A stretch of 64,000 bases of DNA from Cytophagales bacterium (lineage in GTDB: Bacteria > Bacteroidota > Bacteroidia > Cytophagales > Thermoflexibacteraceae). Positions 25,865 to 33,896 of this stretch are shown here, piece after piece. The notes under the pieces were generated by a model. That model ran no database searches and had not been told where the DNA came from. It worked only from the letters and a program-made list of their open reading frames with translations. The stretch lies in contig REAZ01000019.1 of the NCBI GenBank assembly GCA_004294445.1, positions 31,208-95,207 on the forward strand, read 5' to 3'. Position numbers and translations under genes: made by a program. How positions within the stretch are numbered: position 1 is the first letter of the stretch; each line of letters begins with the position of its first letter.

Positions 25865-27196
25865 CTATTCTTCCAGACCGTATTGTTTTATCTTTCTGTA
25901 GAGTGTCCTTTCAGAAATCCCCAAATCGTGAGCCGCATATTTGCGCTTATTACTGTTTTTTTTCAATGCCCTCATAATCATTTCTTTTTCTTGCTTTTCC
26001 AAAGAAAAAGTATCTTCTTCCATCACACTATGCGAAATATCTTCCACTTTTGCATATTCAAATTCCTCATTTTCTTCCTTTTCGTTTTGAGCAGGATTTA
26101 AAAATAAAGAAGCAGGCTGTGCATTTGTGTTAGTATTAGTATTATTTGTGTTGGATACATTATTAAAAGAAGAGGCGGGATATGAGTTTGTCGGCGTGAA
26201 AAAATCATCTTCCACACTATTAAAGAGATGCTTATTTTGCTGAATAATTGTTTTGCCCGAAGTTTCTCCTTGTAAAATGCTCAATACCAATTTTTTTAGC
26301 TCTGCAATGTCTTTTTTTACATCAAACATTGCCTTGAATAAAATACTCTCTCGCTCACTTAGCCCCTCTTCTCTGCTTTCTCCGAGTACCATAGGTAAGG
26401 TATTCATCTGATTTTGAGGGAGGTATTTCATCAAAACCTCTGCCGAGATGTCTTTGTTATCTACTTCTAATACAGAAATTTGGCTGGCAATATTTTTTAG
26501 CTGCCTAATATTACCGGGAAATCTAAACTTGAGTAATAATTTCTTTGCATCTTCTTCTAAATTAATAGGTTTGGCAAAGTTTTTTTCTGCCAAATCGGAG
26601 GCAAATTTTCTGAACAATAGTAAAATATCATTTCCTCTCTCTCGCAACGGCGGAATAAAAATAGGTACGGTGTTTAATCGGAAATATAAATCTTGGCGAA
26701 ATTTGCCCTTTTCTACGGCTTTCATCAAATCTACATTGGTAGCCGCTATTACACGAACATTTGTTTTTTGTACTTTTGAAGAGCCAACCCTGATAAATTC
26801 ACCGTTTTCTAATACGCGCAAAAGTCTTGCCTGAGTACCTAAAGGCATCTCGCCAATTTCATCTAAAAAAATAGAACCTCCGTTAGTTTCCTCAAAATAG
26901 CCCTTCCGAGCATCCGAAGCCCCAGTAAAGGAGCCTTTTTCATGCCCAAAAAGTTCGGAATCTATAGTTCCTTCGGGAATAGCGCCGCAGTTAATAGCTA
27001 TAAAATTATTGTGTTTGCGGGGACTAAGTTGGTGAATGATTTTGGAAAAAGATTCTTTGCCCGTACCGCTTTCCCCTGTAATGAGTACGGTCATGTCCGT
27101 AGCCGCAACTTGAATGGCAACTTGAATGGCATAGTTCAAGGCAGAAGAGTTGCCTATAATACCAAATCTTGATTTTATACTTTGATTTTCAATCAT
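25865..27196 (-). CDS. Sigma-54-dependent transcriptional activator without receiver domain
   Basis: AAA+ enhancer-binding protein that opens promoters held by sigma-54 RNA polymerase. The 443 residues begin almost directly with the AAA+ domain: Walker A GESGTGKE (41-48), GSFTGA (88-93, a variant of the GAFTGA loop), Walker B SIFLDEIGEMP and the arginine finger region FRQDLYFRLN. No response-receiver or GAF domain precedes it. The C-terminal HTH_8 (Fis-type) motif is RKYAAHDLGISERTLYRKIK. Between them lies an Asn/Thr-rich linker (VSNTNNTNTNTNAQPASLFL). Receiver-less versions of this kind are common in Bacteroidota, where they are often followed by lptE; here the next gene is the convergent SpoIIE phosphatase instead. 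The signal it senses is unknown. Confidence 0.93.
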   Translation of the reverse strand: MIENQSIKSRFGIIGNSSALNYAIQVAIQVAATDMTVLITGESGTGKESFSKIIHQLSPRKHNNFIAINCGAIPEGTIDSELFGHEKGSFTGASDARKGYFEETNGGSIFLDEIGEMPLGTQARLLRVLENGEFIRVGSSKVQKTNVRVIAATNVDLMKAVEKGKFRQDLYFRLNTVPIFIPPLRERGNDILLLFRKFASDLAEKNFAKPINLEEDAKKLLLKFRFPGNIRQLKNIASQISVLEVDNKDISAEVLMKYLPQNQMNTLPMVLGESREEGLSERESILFKAMFDVKKDIAELKKLVLSILQGETSGKTIIQQNKHLFNSVEDDFFTPTNSYPASSFNNVSNTNNTNTNTNAQPASLFLNPAQNEKEENEEFEYAKVEDISHSVMEEDTFSLEKQEKEMIMRALKKNSNKRKYAAHDLGISERTLYRKIKQYGLEE

Positions 27197-27265
27197 TTAT
27201 AAAAATACACTAATTGATGATGACGAATATTATATTTTCACACGCACAAGTAATAACAAAGATAG

Positions 27266-27688
27266 TTATAAATTAGCTATCTTTTTCCAAATGATAGTTG
27301 CTTTTTTCCCTGCTTTGGTAAGTGCTGTCCCTTTAAAGCTATTTTTGTCTTCCTGCATTTCTAAGGTATAATCTACCCACGCATCCCCTGCCCCATATTT
27401 TAAATCTTTGATAACCAGATGCGTAATTATTTTTTTTCCATCAAAAGTAATTTGTTCAAATACATAGTTTTTCCGTTTTGGGCAGGTAATTGTAGGTTTA
27501 TTTTGCGTATTAGTAGTAATGATATATACATCTGCGTAATCTACGTTCGTTGGCTCTCCCGCCCCCCATGTTTCTTCCCACTGCCCCGAAATGTCTTCTA
27601 ATTGTTGCTTCTGTGGCTTTGAAAGAGAGCAACTTATGAAAAAAATCATGGTTATTATGCCCAAATATATACGGATTCTATTTTTCAT
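27266..27688 (-). CDS. Small lipoprotein of unknown function
   Basis: A 140-residue protein with a lipoprotein signal (YLGIITMIFFISC, Cys21) and a beta-rich mature part ending in SFKGTALTKAGKKATIIWKK. The pattern of alternating strands suggests a small lipocalin-like or META-like barrel, but no family is recognised. The ATG at 27688 is chosen over a TTG two codons upstream. It lies 69 bp upstream of the sigma-54 activator on the same strand and could share its transcript. Note that the usual Bacteroidota neighbour of such activators, LptE, is a different lipoprotein; this one does not look like it. Confidence 0.75.
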   Translation of the reverse strand: MKNRIRIYLGIITMIFFISCSLSKPQKQQLEDISGQWEETWGAGEPTNVDYADVYIITTNTQNKPTITCPKRKNYVFEQITFDGKKIITHLVIKDLKYGAGDAWVDYTLEMQEDKNSFKGTALTKAGKKATIIWKKIANL

Positions 27689-27778
27689 TTCCAATCGTTA
27701 TTTTTATTTTCGGCAAAGGTAGGGAATATCTATTAATTTTACATATCAAATTTGTGGACAGAAAGACAAGGCTATAAA

Positions 27779-27813
27779 AAAAGATGACATCTCTTGAAGA
27801 GGTGCCATCTTTT
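27779..27813 (-). terminator. Hairpin terminator after the PorP/SprF gene
   Basis: AAAGATGACATCTCTT pairs with AAGAGGTGCCATCTTT around a tight loop (two mismatches, otherwise paired). It begins about 17 bp beyond the stop of the minus-strand PorP/SprF gene, and T-rich sequence follows on that strand. Confidence 0.75.
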
Positions 27814-27829
27814 GGGAAGTTTAAAAAAA

Positions 27830-28873
27830 TTAATTTTTTCGCTTTGTAGGTTTTATTTTAGGCGTATTACGCTTATAAAGCGGTTTTTTATAGCCAGGAC
27901 CGGGCATTGACGGGTGTTCTACTTTTCGTTTTATGTTGGTATTAGACCGTCCTTTTGGTGCGCCATAGACCTTGCTTTTAAGGAAGCCAAACTTATAGCC
28001 AAGCATAATTTCGTTTGTGCCTCCTGCAAAACCTTGTAACTGCCCTGTGGAAAAATCTCTGGAATAGCCAAAACGCAAGTTATTGAAACTAACACCTGCC
28101 CCAACGACAGCACCGTAGTCAAAACGGTAAGCAGCATTCGTCCAAATGATATTATTGAAGGTATATTGCACGCCAAAATCGAGTTGCATTGGTGTATTCT
28201 GAACATAGCGAGCCATGATCATAGGCTCTATGCGGTGCATTTCATCATAGGTTTTGAGTGTACACCTTGCCGTAAGCAAATAATGAGGCTTTAATTTTAG
28301 GTTGTTATCTGCCTCGTCAATAGTCCTTACGCCGCCGTTAAGGAACTGCGGGATAGAGAACCCTATTTGGAACTTATCTTTGAAAATATAGTTCATACCG
28401 AAGGCAAATTCCATTGACATATAATTCCCTGTGTTGCTCAAAATAATTGGGTCATTTGGGTGCAAGATGTATGCTTTGCTAAAATCAACACTTGTTTGAT
28501 TGAAACCGCCAGAAAGCCCAAAAGAGAAGTAAGATGAGTTTTCATATAGGTTAAAAATATGATAGGCATAGCTAAACATCACTTTATTTTGCCTAAAAAT
28601 GCCTATATTGTCTTGATAGGCGTTTACCCCAAAACCACTTCTTGACTCAAAGAAGGGCAAATCTACGGTAATCAGATTGGTAACGGGTGCGCCCTCTATG
28701 CCGTCCCACTGATTGCGGTGGGTGATATTGACCGAGCCAAATTTGTCCAAACCCGCCCATGCTGGGTTATAAATAAAGGGGTTGGCAAAGTATTGACTAT
28801 AAAGAGGAATCTGTTGGGCAAATACTTTGCCGCTCAAGGCGATAATTATTCCTACTAAAAATAATTTCTTCAT
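27830..28873 (-). CDS. PorP/SprF family type IX secretion system membrane protein
   Basis: Outer-membrane protein of the family that partners T9SS type B cargo proteins. The 347 residues start with a signal peptide (GIIIALSGKVFA) and the diagnostic opening QQIPLYSQYFANPFIYNPAW with the following AG, then HRNQWDG and GVNAYQDNIGIFR. The rest alternates beta strands of a barrel, ending in a basic, Pro/Lys-rich tail (GYKKPLYKRNTPKIKPTKRK), an unusual C-terminus that could face the periplasm. It lies 118 bp downstream of the large cargo gene on the same strand. In such pairs the PorP/SprF protein is needed for secretion or surface attachment of the neighbour. Confidence 0.93.
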   Translation of the reverse strand: MKKLFLVGIIIALSGKVFAQQIPLYSQYFANPFIYNPAWAGLDKFGSVNITHRNQWDGIEGAPVTNLITVDLPFFESRSGFGVNAYQDNIGIFRQNKVMFSYAYHIFNLYENSSYFSFGLSGGFNQTSVDFSKAYILHPNDPIILSNTGNYMSMEFAFGMNYIFKDKFQIGFSIPQFLNGGVRTIDEADNNLKLKPHYLLTARCTLKTYDEMHRIEPMIMARYVQNTPMQLDFGVQYTFNNIIWTNAAYRFDYGAVVGAGVSFNNLRFGYSRDFSTGQLQGFAGGTNEIMLGYKFGFLKSKVYGAPKGRSNTNIKRKVEHPSMPGPGYKKPLYKRNTPKIKPTKRKN

Positions 28874-28904
28874 TATACTTATGTTTCTTGTTTTATGTTT
28901 TTTG

Positions 28905-28973
28905 TTCCTTGTTTCTCCCTGTATTTATGCTTTTAAAATAAAAGCAGGCATACTTTGGCTGAGAAACAAGGAA
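28905..28973. terminator. Nested hairpin between the T9SS cargo gene and the PorP/SprF gene
   Basis: TTCCTTGTTTCTC (28905-28917) and GAGAAACAAGGAA (28961-28973) are exact reverse complements, and inside them TGCTTTTA/TAAAAGCA (28928-28946) forms a second hairpin. It lies in the gap between two same-strand genes, so it may weaken read-through and set the ratio of cargo to partner, or protect mRNA ends. Confidence 0.65.
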
Positions 28974-28991
28974 TAATGCACTTAGAAGTCG

Positions 28992-31900
28992 TCAATTAAT
29001 TATCGAGAATGAGCCTTTCCTCGGTCGATTGGTTAAGCCAAATTGTATTACATAAAAATAAACGCCTGTGGGCAGAGATTCTCCGTTAATAGTGCCGTCC
29101 CAATCATTCTTATAGTTTTTCCTCTGTAATATTTCCTTTCCCCAACGATTAAATATGAGAATAGAATTTTCAGGATATAGCTCTATATTTTTCACATAAA
29201 GCACGTCATTGAGTCCATCTCCATTCGGTGTAATGACATCTACCACATCTACATCTGCCTCATTATTTACCCGTACTACCACACTATCTACGTTCCTACA
29301 GCCTGCGGCATCTATACCCGTAACTATATAAGTCGTTGTTACTCTGGGGCTTGCTATTGGCGTAGCAGTAGAGTCTTTGTTAAGTCCTTCCTTAGGTCTC
29401 CATACAAAGGAACTTGCCCCTGTAGCTAAGAGCCTCACCCCGAAACCAATGGTTACAGAAGTATCTTTGCCTGCATCTACTTTTGGTAACTCCAACAGAC
29501 GGATAGAAACGGACAAACTTGTATCCCTGAAACACTTATTCTGAGCTATTCGGCGATAGTAACTTGTAGAATCTGGAATAGGAGGCGCAAGATCTCTGGC
29601 AACGGCACGAGGAATACTTATCCATGTTTTTCTGTCTTTTGATACTTGCCACTGATATTGGAACACGCCTACATTATCCGTAGGGGTAGTCCCTCGCAAA
29701 GTATCAGGCTGCACTCCTCTACATACGATTAGCCCCGTTCCAAGAATCCTATTGTTTGTAACTGGCTCATTTACAGCAATCAGTACCGTATTACTTGTAT
29801 CGGAGAAGCAAGAAGACTGCACAATTCTTCTGAATTTGGTGCTTCTTAGCAAATCGGGTGTGTAGTTACGAGTATTCGCGATAGTTTTCCAAGTGCTATC
29901 TGTTACATTTTGCTGCCAAATATAAGTGTATTTTCCATCACCACCTGTCGGCAAAGAACCCGCCAAACTATCGGCTTTTGCCTTTAAGCAAATTTCTTGG
30001 TTATCTCTGATGATGTTGTTTCTTACTTTGTCCACAAAGCCAATTTTGATTACCTTACTCGTGTCAATTCCGCATTGAAGAGCAGTTACAATTCTGCGAT
30101 AGTAAGATGTCTTAGTAATTCCTTGTGGTTTGAAATTTTGGAGCGTATCTGCCAAAGACCAAGTTTTTAGCGAGTCGGTAGATACTTGCCAGCGGTATCT
30201 GTAGCCGCCGCCGCCGCCTCTTGGCACACTTCCTACTATTTCTCTAATGTTCGCCCCTTCGCATACTGTCTGATTGCCGCTTACTGTATTGTCCTCTATG
30301 CCCGAAACGGTAGTGATATAGACCACGTTACTGATATTCAATTTGCAGCCGTTGTCTATTACTCTGCGGAAATATAGTTTACCTACAGCCATTTTCTTTG
30401 GAGGTCCGTAGTTTATTTTATTGCCCGCCGAGTCTATTTTTGCCCAGTTGATGGAGTCGGGTGAGGACTGCCAAATGTACTTGAAATACCCTTTACCTTC
30501 TGGCTTTGTGGCTCGGAGGGAATCTGCGGCTATATTGCTACAGTTTAGCTGGTTAGGGCTTGTGATTTGGTTTTTTCCGAAAGCAAAAGCCCTCGCAACT
30601 ACTACACTCGCACTTGTATCGGCATAGCACAAACTTTTTACTATCCTTCTGAAATAGGTAGTATCTGTTACATTGTCAAGCACTAAACGTAAGGAATCGC
30701 CTCTGTTATTCCAGTTTTTCTTATCCAAAGAAGTTTGCCAAAGATAGGTATATTTTCCGCCACCGTTAATAGGCACATTGCCTGTGAGCCTTACTTTTGC
30801 CGTATCTCCATCACAATAGACAGGAGAGTTTACTTGAATTCTGTTGTTGGCGATAGGCGAAAAAATAGTAATCAGAATGGTATTACTTGTATCTCTTTTG
30901 CAATTATTAAAAACTATGCGGCGGAAATACGTATTTTTAATGATATTATTTGTAGGATACAGACGAAGCATCGTATCTGCTTTTGTAGCAGTATCCGCCC
31001 TTATCCATGTTTTCTTGTCCAAAGAAGCTTGCCATTGGAATCTATAATTCACTGTATCTTTTTTGGTAACATTTGCAGTATCAGCTAAGAAAGCTATCTT
31101 TCCTTTGGGGCATATACTTTGGTCTTTTCCTATCCCATTTGCCCCAAAAGGCTGTACTACTTTGATAGTAAGCACTTTAGTAGTGTCCGAAAAGCACGTT
31201 TTATCTTTTACTATCCTTCTGAAATAAGTAGTTACAAAAACATCTATTGGCTTGTAGTTTTCAGAACCGTCAGCATCAGTCCACTCTTTTAGGTTAGTGG
31301 AATATTGCCATTGATACGAATATTTACCATCTCCTCCTGTTACTTTTTTTGTACTTCTTAGGGTTCTGGCACTGTCACCCAAGCAGATGGTTTGGGCGGC
31401 ACTAATTTCGTTATTGGCTAATTTCCTATAGTATTTGATAGTAATGATATTACTTGTATCATTCACGCACCTTGTATCGCTGGCTATACGTCTGAAATAA
31501 GTTACGGTATCGGGCAGGGAACCAATTCTTAAATTTTGTCCAATGCCAATATTTGTCCAGTTTTTCTTGTCAAGCCCGCGCTGCCACTGATAGGTAAGTG
31601 CTGTTCCCTTGCTGCCTGTAGGGGCTGTTCCCTGCAAAGTTGGGAAGGGCTGCCCCTCGCAAATACTCTGGTCTTTGTCTATCTTGCTCCCTACAATGCG
31701 GCAGGGGTTGATAACAATAGTGAGTTTTCTATAAAAAATGAGTCCTGTAACCCTTGTATTAGAAATTTGTAATAAGTATTTGCCTTCTTGAGAGTTTTTC
31801 ATGGCATCGGCAATGGTAAGAGCGCCGTCGGGGGCGGGCGAACTTAGCGATACGCCTTCTCTAAACCATTGGTATAGGTTGTTTGCTCCGCTCGTGCTAA

Positions 31901-32528
31901 TTGTATAGCTGAAGGCATCTCCCTCATTGAGGGTAATAGTGCTATCTTTGGTCGTACTTGTTCCTTTGCCTATTGGTACGGATACACCAAGCGTATCCTT
32001 ATCTGTCCCTTCGGGCAGGTAAGTAAATGTGGAAAATTTACCAATATTAGGCTCCAAACTGCCAAAACTAAGTTGATTATTATTGACAATCACTGAGCCT
32101 AAGGTCTTAAGGGCAGTAAGGTCGGGAATCGAAGTAAACTGATTTTTGCTTAGGTTAAGCGTAACGAGTTTGGTAAGTGCTGTGGATATTCGTACTGGCA
32201 CAGTCCCTGTCAGTGAGTTATTAGAAAGGTTTAGTACGGTCAGCTCTGTAAGATTGGCAATAGAGTCCGACAGCGAGCCTGTCATTTTTACACCAGAGAG
32301 AATAAGGCTCGTAACGCGCCCGCCTGTGAGGGTAACGCCGCCCCAAGTGCTTATTGCTTTGGTCAAATCCCATGGAACACCCGAAAGACCAGTCCAAGAA
32401 GCACCCTTTGTCCTAAAGTACAAATTTCGCAAAGCCAAAGAGTCGGCTGCCCTATTCTGTGCATCTGCTTCTGTGGCAAATACACCTATCAAAAAGACAA
32501 ATAAGAAAATAAATCTATATTTTTTCAC
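28992..32528 (-). CDS. T9SS type B cargo: LRR plus eight Ig-like repeats, gliding-motility C-terminal domain
   Basis: A secreted surface protein of 1178 residues. It starts with a signal peptide (FIFLFVFLIGVFATEADA), then leucine-rich-repeat-like units (LTELTVLNLSNNSLTGTVP; LVTLNLSKNQFTSIPDL). Eight tandem units of about 90 residues follow, each opening near (I/V)xxxQxxC, with a core YxWQxSxDxxxW and YFRRIV before a C-xDTS turn. A PKD/Ig-like unit (DAGKDTSVTIGFGVRLLATG) precedes the C-terminal sorting domain: DVITPNGDGLNDVLYVKN, LIFNRWGKEILQ, NDWDGTING, LPTGVYFYVIQ. That CTD is the gliding_CTERM/CHU_C signature that routes proteins through T9SS. The adjacent PorP/SprF gene fits type B sorting. 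Probably an adhesin or extracellular matrix protein; the ligand is unknown. Confidence 0.92.
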   Translation of the reverse strand: MKKYRFIFLFVFLIGVFATEADAQNRAADSLALRNLYFRTKGASWTGLSGVPWDLTKAISTWGGVTLTGGRVTSLILSGVKMTGSLSDSIANLTELTVLNLSNNSLTGTVPVRISTALTKLVTLNLSKNQFTSIPDLTALKTLGSVIVNNNQLSFGSLEPNIGKFSTFTYLPEGTDKDTLGVSVPIGKGTSTTKDSTITLNEGDAFSYTISTSGANNLYQWFREGVSLSSPAPDGALTIADAMKNSQEGKYLLQISNTRVTGLIFYRKLTIVINPCRIVGSKIDKDQSICEGQPFPTLQGTAPTGSKGTALTYQWQRGLDKKNWTNIGIGQNLRIGSLPDTVTYFRRIASDTRCVNDTSNIITIKYYRKLANNEISAAQTICLGDSARTLRSTKKVTGGDGKYSYQWQYSTNLKEWTDADGSENYKPIDVFVTTYFRRIVKDKTCFSDTTKVLTIKVVQPFGANGIGKDQSICPKGKIAFLADTANVTKKDTVNYRFQWQASLDKKTWIRADTATKADTMLRLYPTNNIIKNTYFRRIVFNNCKRDTSNTILITIFSPIANNRIQVNSPVYCDGDTAKVRLTGNVPINGGGKYTYLWQTSLDKKNWNNRGDSLRLVLDNVTDTTYFRRIVKSLCYADTSASVVVARAFAFGKNQITSPNQLNCSNIAADSLRATKPEGKGYFKYIWQSSPDSINWAKIDSAGNKINYGPPKKMAVGKLYFRRVIDNGCKLNISNVVYITTVSGIEDNTVSGNQTVCEGANIREIVGSVPRGGGGGYRYRWQVSTDSLKTWSLADTLQNFKPQGITKTSYYRRIVTALQCGIDTSKVIKIGFVDKVRNNIIRDNQEICLKAKADSLAGSLPTGGDGKYTYIWQQNVTDSTWKTIANTRNYTPDLLRSTKFRRIVQSSCFSDTSNTVLIAVNEPVTNNRILGTGLIVCRGVQPDTLRGTTPTDNVGVFQYQWQVSKDRKTWISIPRAVARDLAPPIPDSTSYYRRIAQNKCFRDTSLSVSIRLLELPKVDAGKDTSVTIGFGVRLLATGASSFVWRPKEGLNKDSTATPIASPRVTTTYIVTGIDAAGCRNVDSVVVRVNNEADVDVVDVITPNGDGLNDVLYVKNIELYPENSILIFNRWGKEILQRKNYKNDWDGTINGESLPTGVYFYVIQFGLTNRPRKGSFSIIN

Positions 32529-32771
32529 AGTATTCCAAATAAGTTTATGTGAGTATTTGATTAAATCTTAATAAAAATTGTACCGCTATTCTACTTTACA
32601 GCTAAGAATAAAGAAAAACTTAAAAAAAACTTTATTTACCTTTTAAAAGTTACATCTCTCCTTCTTTAATTGCAATTTTTTGAATTTGTAAACAATTTAT
32701 CGTTAGAATGTGTTAATATTGCTCAGGATACTTACTCAAAAATAATTCGTTTGCATAGATAGTTTGCCAAA

Positions 32772-33344
32772 ATGCTTCATTTTAACATTTTTAAGGTTTA
32801 TTATTTCGTCTTGTTATGTATTCTTTTGCTCTTTAGTTGCCATACTAAGCCAAGTGAGCGTGCAAATGTAGCGGAAACAAGTTTCAAAACTACGGATAGT
32901 TCTTTGCTTTTCTTCAAAAACTTGCGACAATCTTACTACGATAAAGAAGAAAATACAGTTGCGAAGGCTGATATTTATAGAAAACAAGATAGAAACAAAG
33001 CCCAAACGATGCCAATCATCAATCTTGCTATAGTGCATCATTGGCGAAATGAAAAAGCATACATCATGGTAGAGCCGAGTGAGTTACTTGCTGATGAAGT
33101 TCGCTTAGAGGTAACTTGGCAAAGCCCTGAGGGAAAGGAGCAAGGTTCTTACTTTTTTGATTTTGGGGATATGGAAATGCACCGCAAGTTTGCGACTTCT
33201 CTCTATAAGAGTGTGGAAGCCGAGCATGTTCTGATGGTAAAATCGGGTAAAAAATGGCTCGAACTGATGGTTAAAGAGGAAGAAAAAGACATTTTCCGAA
33301 TTACAATGATAGATTACTTATCGCTCGTTAATGCTGCCAAGTAA
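32772..33344 (+). CDS. Putative lipoprotein, unknown function
   Basis: A 190-residue protein with an N-terminal hydrophobic signal ending LLLFSC (Cys23), so probably lipidated. The mature part is mixed alpha/beta with no motif I recognise; it has the acidic-rich MVKEEEKDIFRITMIDYLSL near the end. The last 31 bases overlap the 3' end of the convergent RNA methyltransferase gene, so transcripts of the two genes are complementary over that stretch. The start at 32772 follows a 243-bp AT-rich region shared with the divergent T9SS cargo gene, in which I could not find a clear promoter. Confidence 0.75.
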   Translation: MLHFNIFKVYYFVLLCILLLFSCHTKPSERANVAETSFKTTDSSLLFFKNLRQSYYDKEENTVAKADIYRKQDRNKAQTMPIINLAIVHHWRNEKAYIMVEPSELLADEVRLEVTWQSPEGKEQGSYFFDFGDMEMHRKFATSLYKSVEAEHVLMVKSGKKWLELMVKEEEKDIFRITMIDYLSLVNAAK

Positions 33345-33856
33345 GCATAATGCCAGAGTACGATGCCCGCACTTACTACAATATTGAAAGAATGTTTTGT
33401 ACCAAACTGAGGGATTTCCAATGCTATATCGCAAAGAGGTAGCACCTCATCAGCTACGCCAAATGCTTCATTGCCAAAAATAAAGGCATATTTTCTGTTT
33501 TTGGATGCTTCAAAATTGTGCAGATACACGCTTTGCGTTGTTTGCTCAACGGCTATTATCTGATAATTAAGAGTTTTAAGAACTAAAATGGCTTCATTGG
33601 TTTCTTTGTAATATTCCCAATTTACGGACTCAGTAGCTCCTAATGCTGTTTTGTGAATTTCTCTGTGCGGCGGCGTAGCGGTAACGCCACATAAATATAT
33701 TTTACTAACTTTGAAGGCATCGGCAGTCCGAAAGAGTGAGCCAACATTATTCATACTGCGCACATTATCTAATACTACTACTACATTTTCGTTTGCCTCT
33801 TGTTTGAACTGCTCGGAAGAAATCCGATTGAGTTCGTCCATATCTAATTTTCGCAT
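33314..33856 (-). CDS. SpoU/TrmH-family RNA methyltransferase
   Basis: SPOUT-class methyltransferase that 2'-O-methylates ribose in tRNA or rRNA using S-adenosylmethionine in a knot fold. The 180-residue protein is a short member. Motif 1 is NVRSMNNVGSLFRTADAF (with the conserved N and R), motif 2 is FIFGNEAFGV, and motif 3 is IPQFGTKHSFNIVVSAGIVL followed by WHY. The extension before motif 1 is short (about 30 residues), so the protein is close to the minimal fold. It overlaps the convergent lipoprotein gene by 31 bp and lies 40 bp downstream of the TPR-SpoIIE gene on the same strand. The target nucleotide cannot be told. Confidence 0.94.
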   Translation of the reverse strand: MRKLDMDELNRISSEQFKQEANENVVVVLDNVRSMNNVGSLFRTADAFKVSKIYLCGVTATPPHREIHKTALGATESVNWEYYKETNEAILVLKTLNYQIIAVEQTTQSVYLHNFEASKNRKYAFIFGNEAFGVADEVLPLCDIALEIPQFGTKHSFNIVVSAGIVLWHYAYLAALTSDK

Positions 33857-33896
33857 TCTTTGTAAATATTTTTCGATACTTCTTCATTTTCAATGC

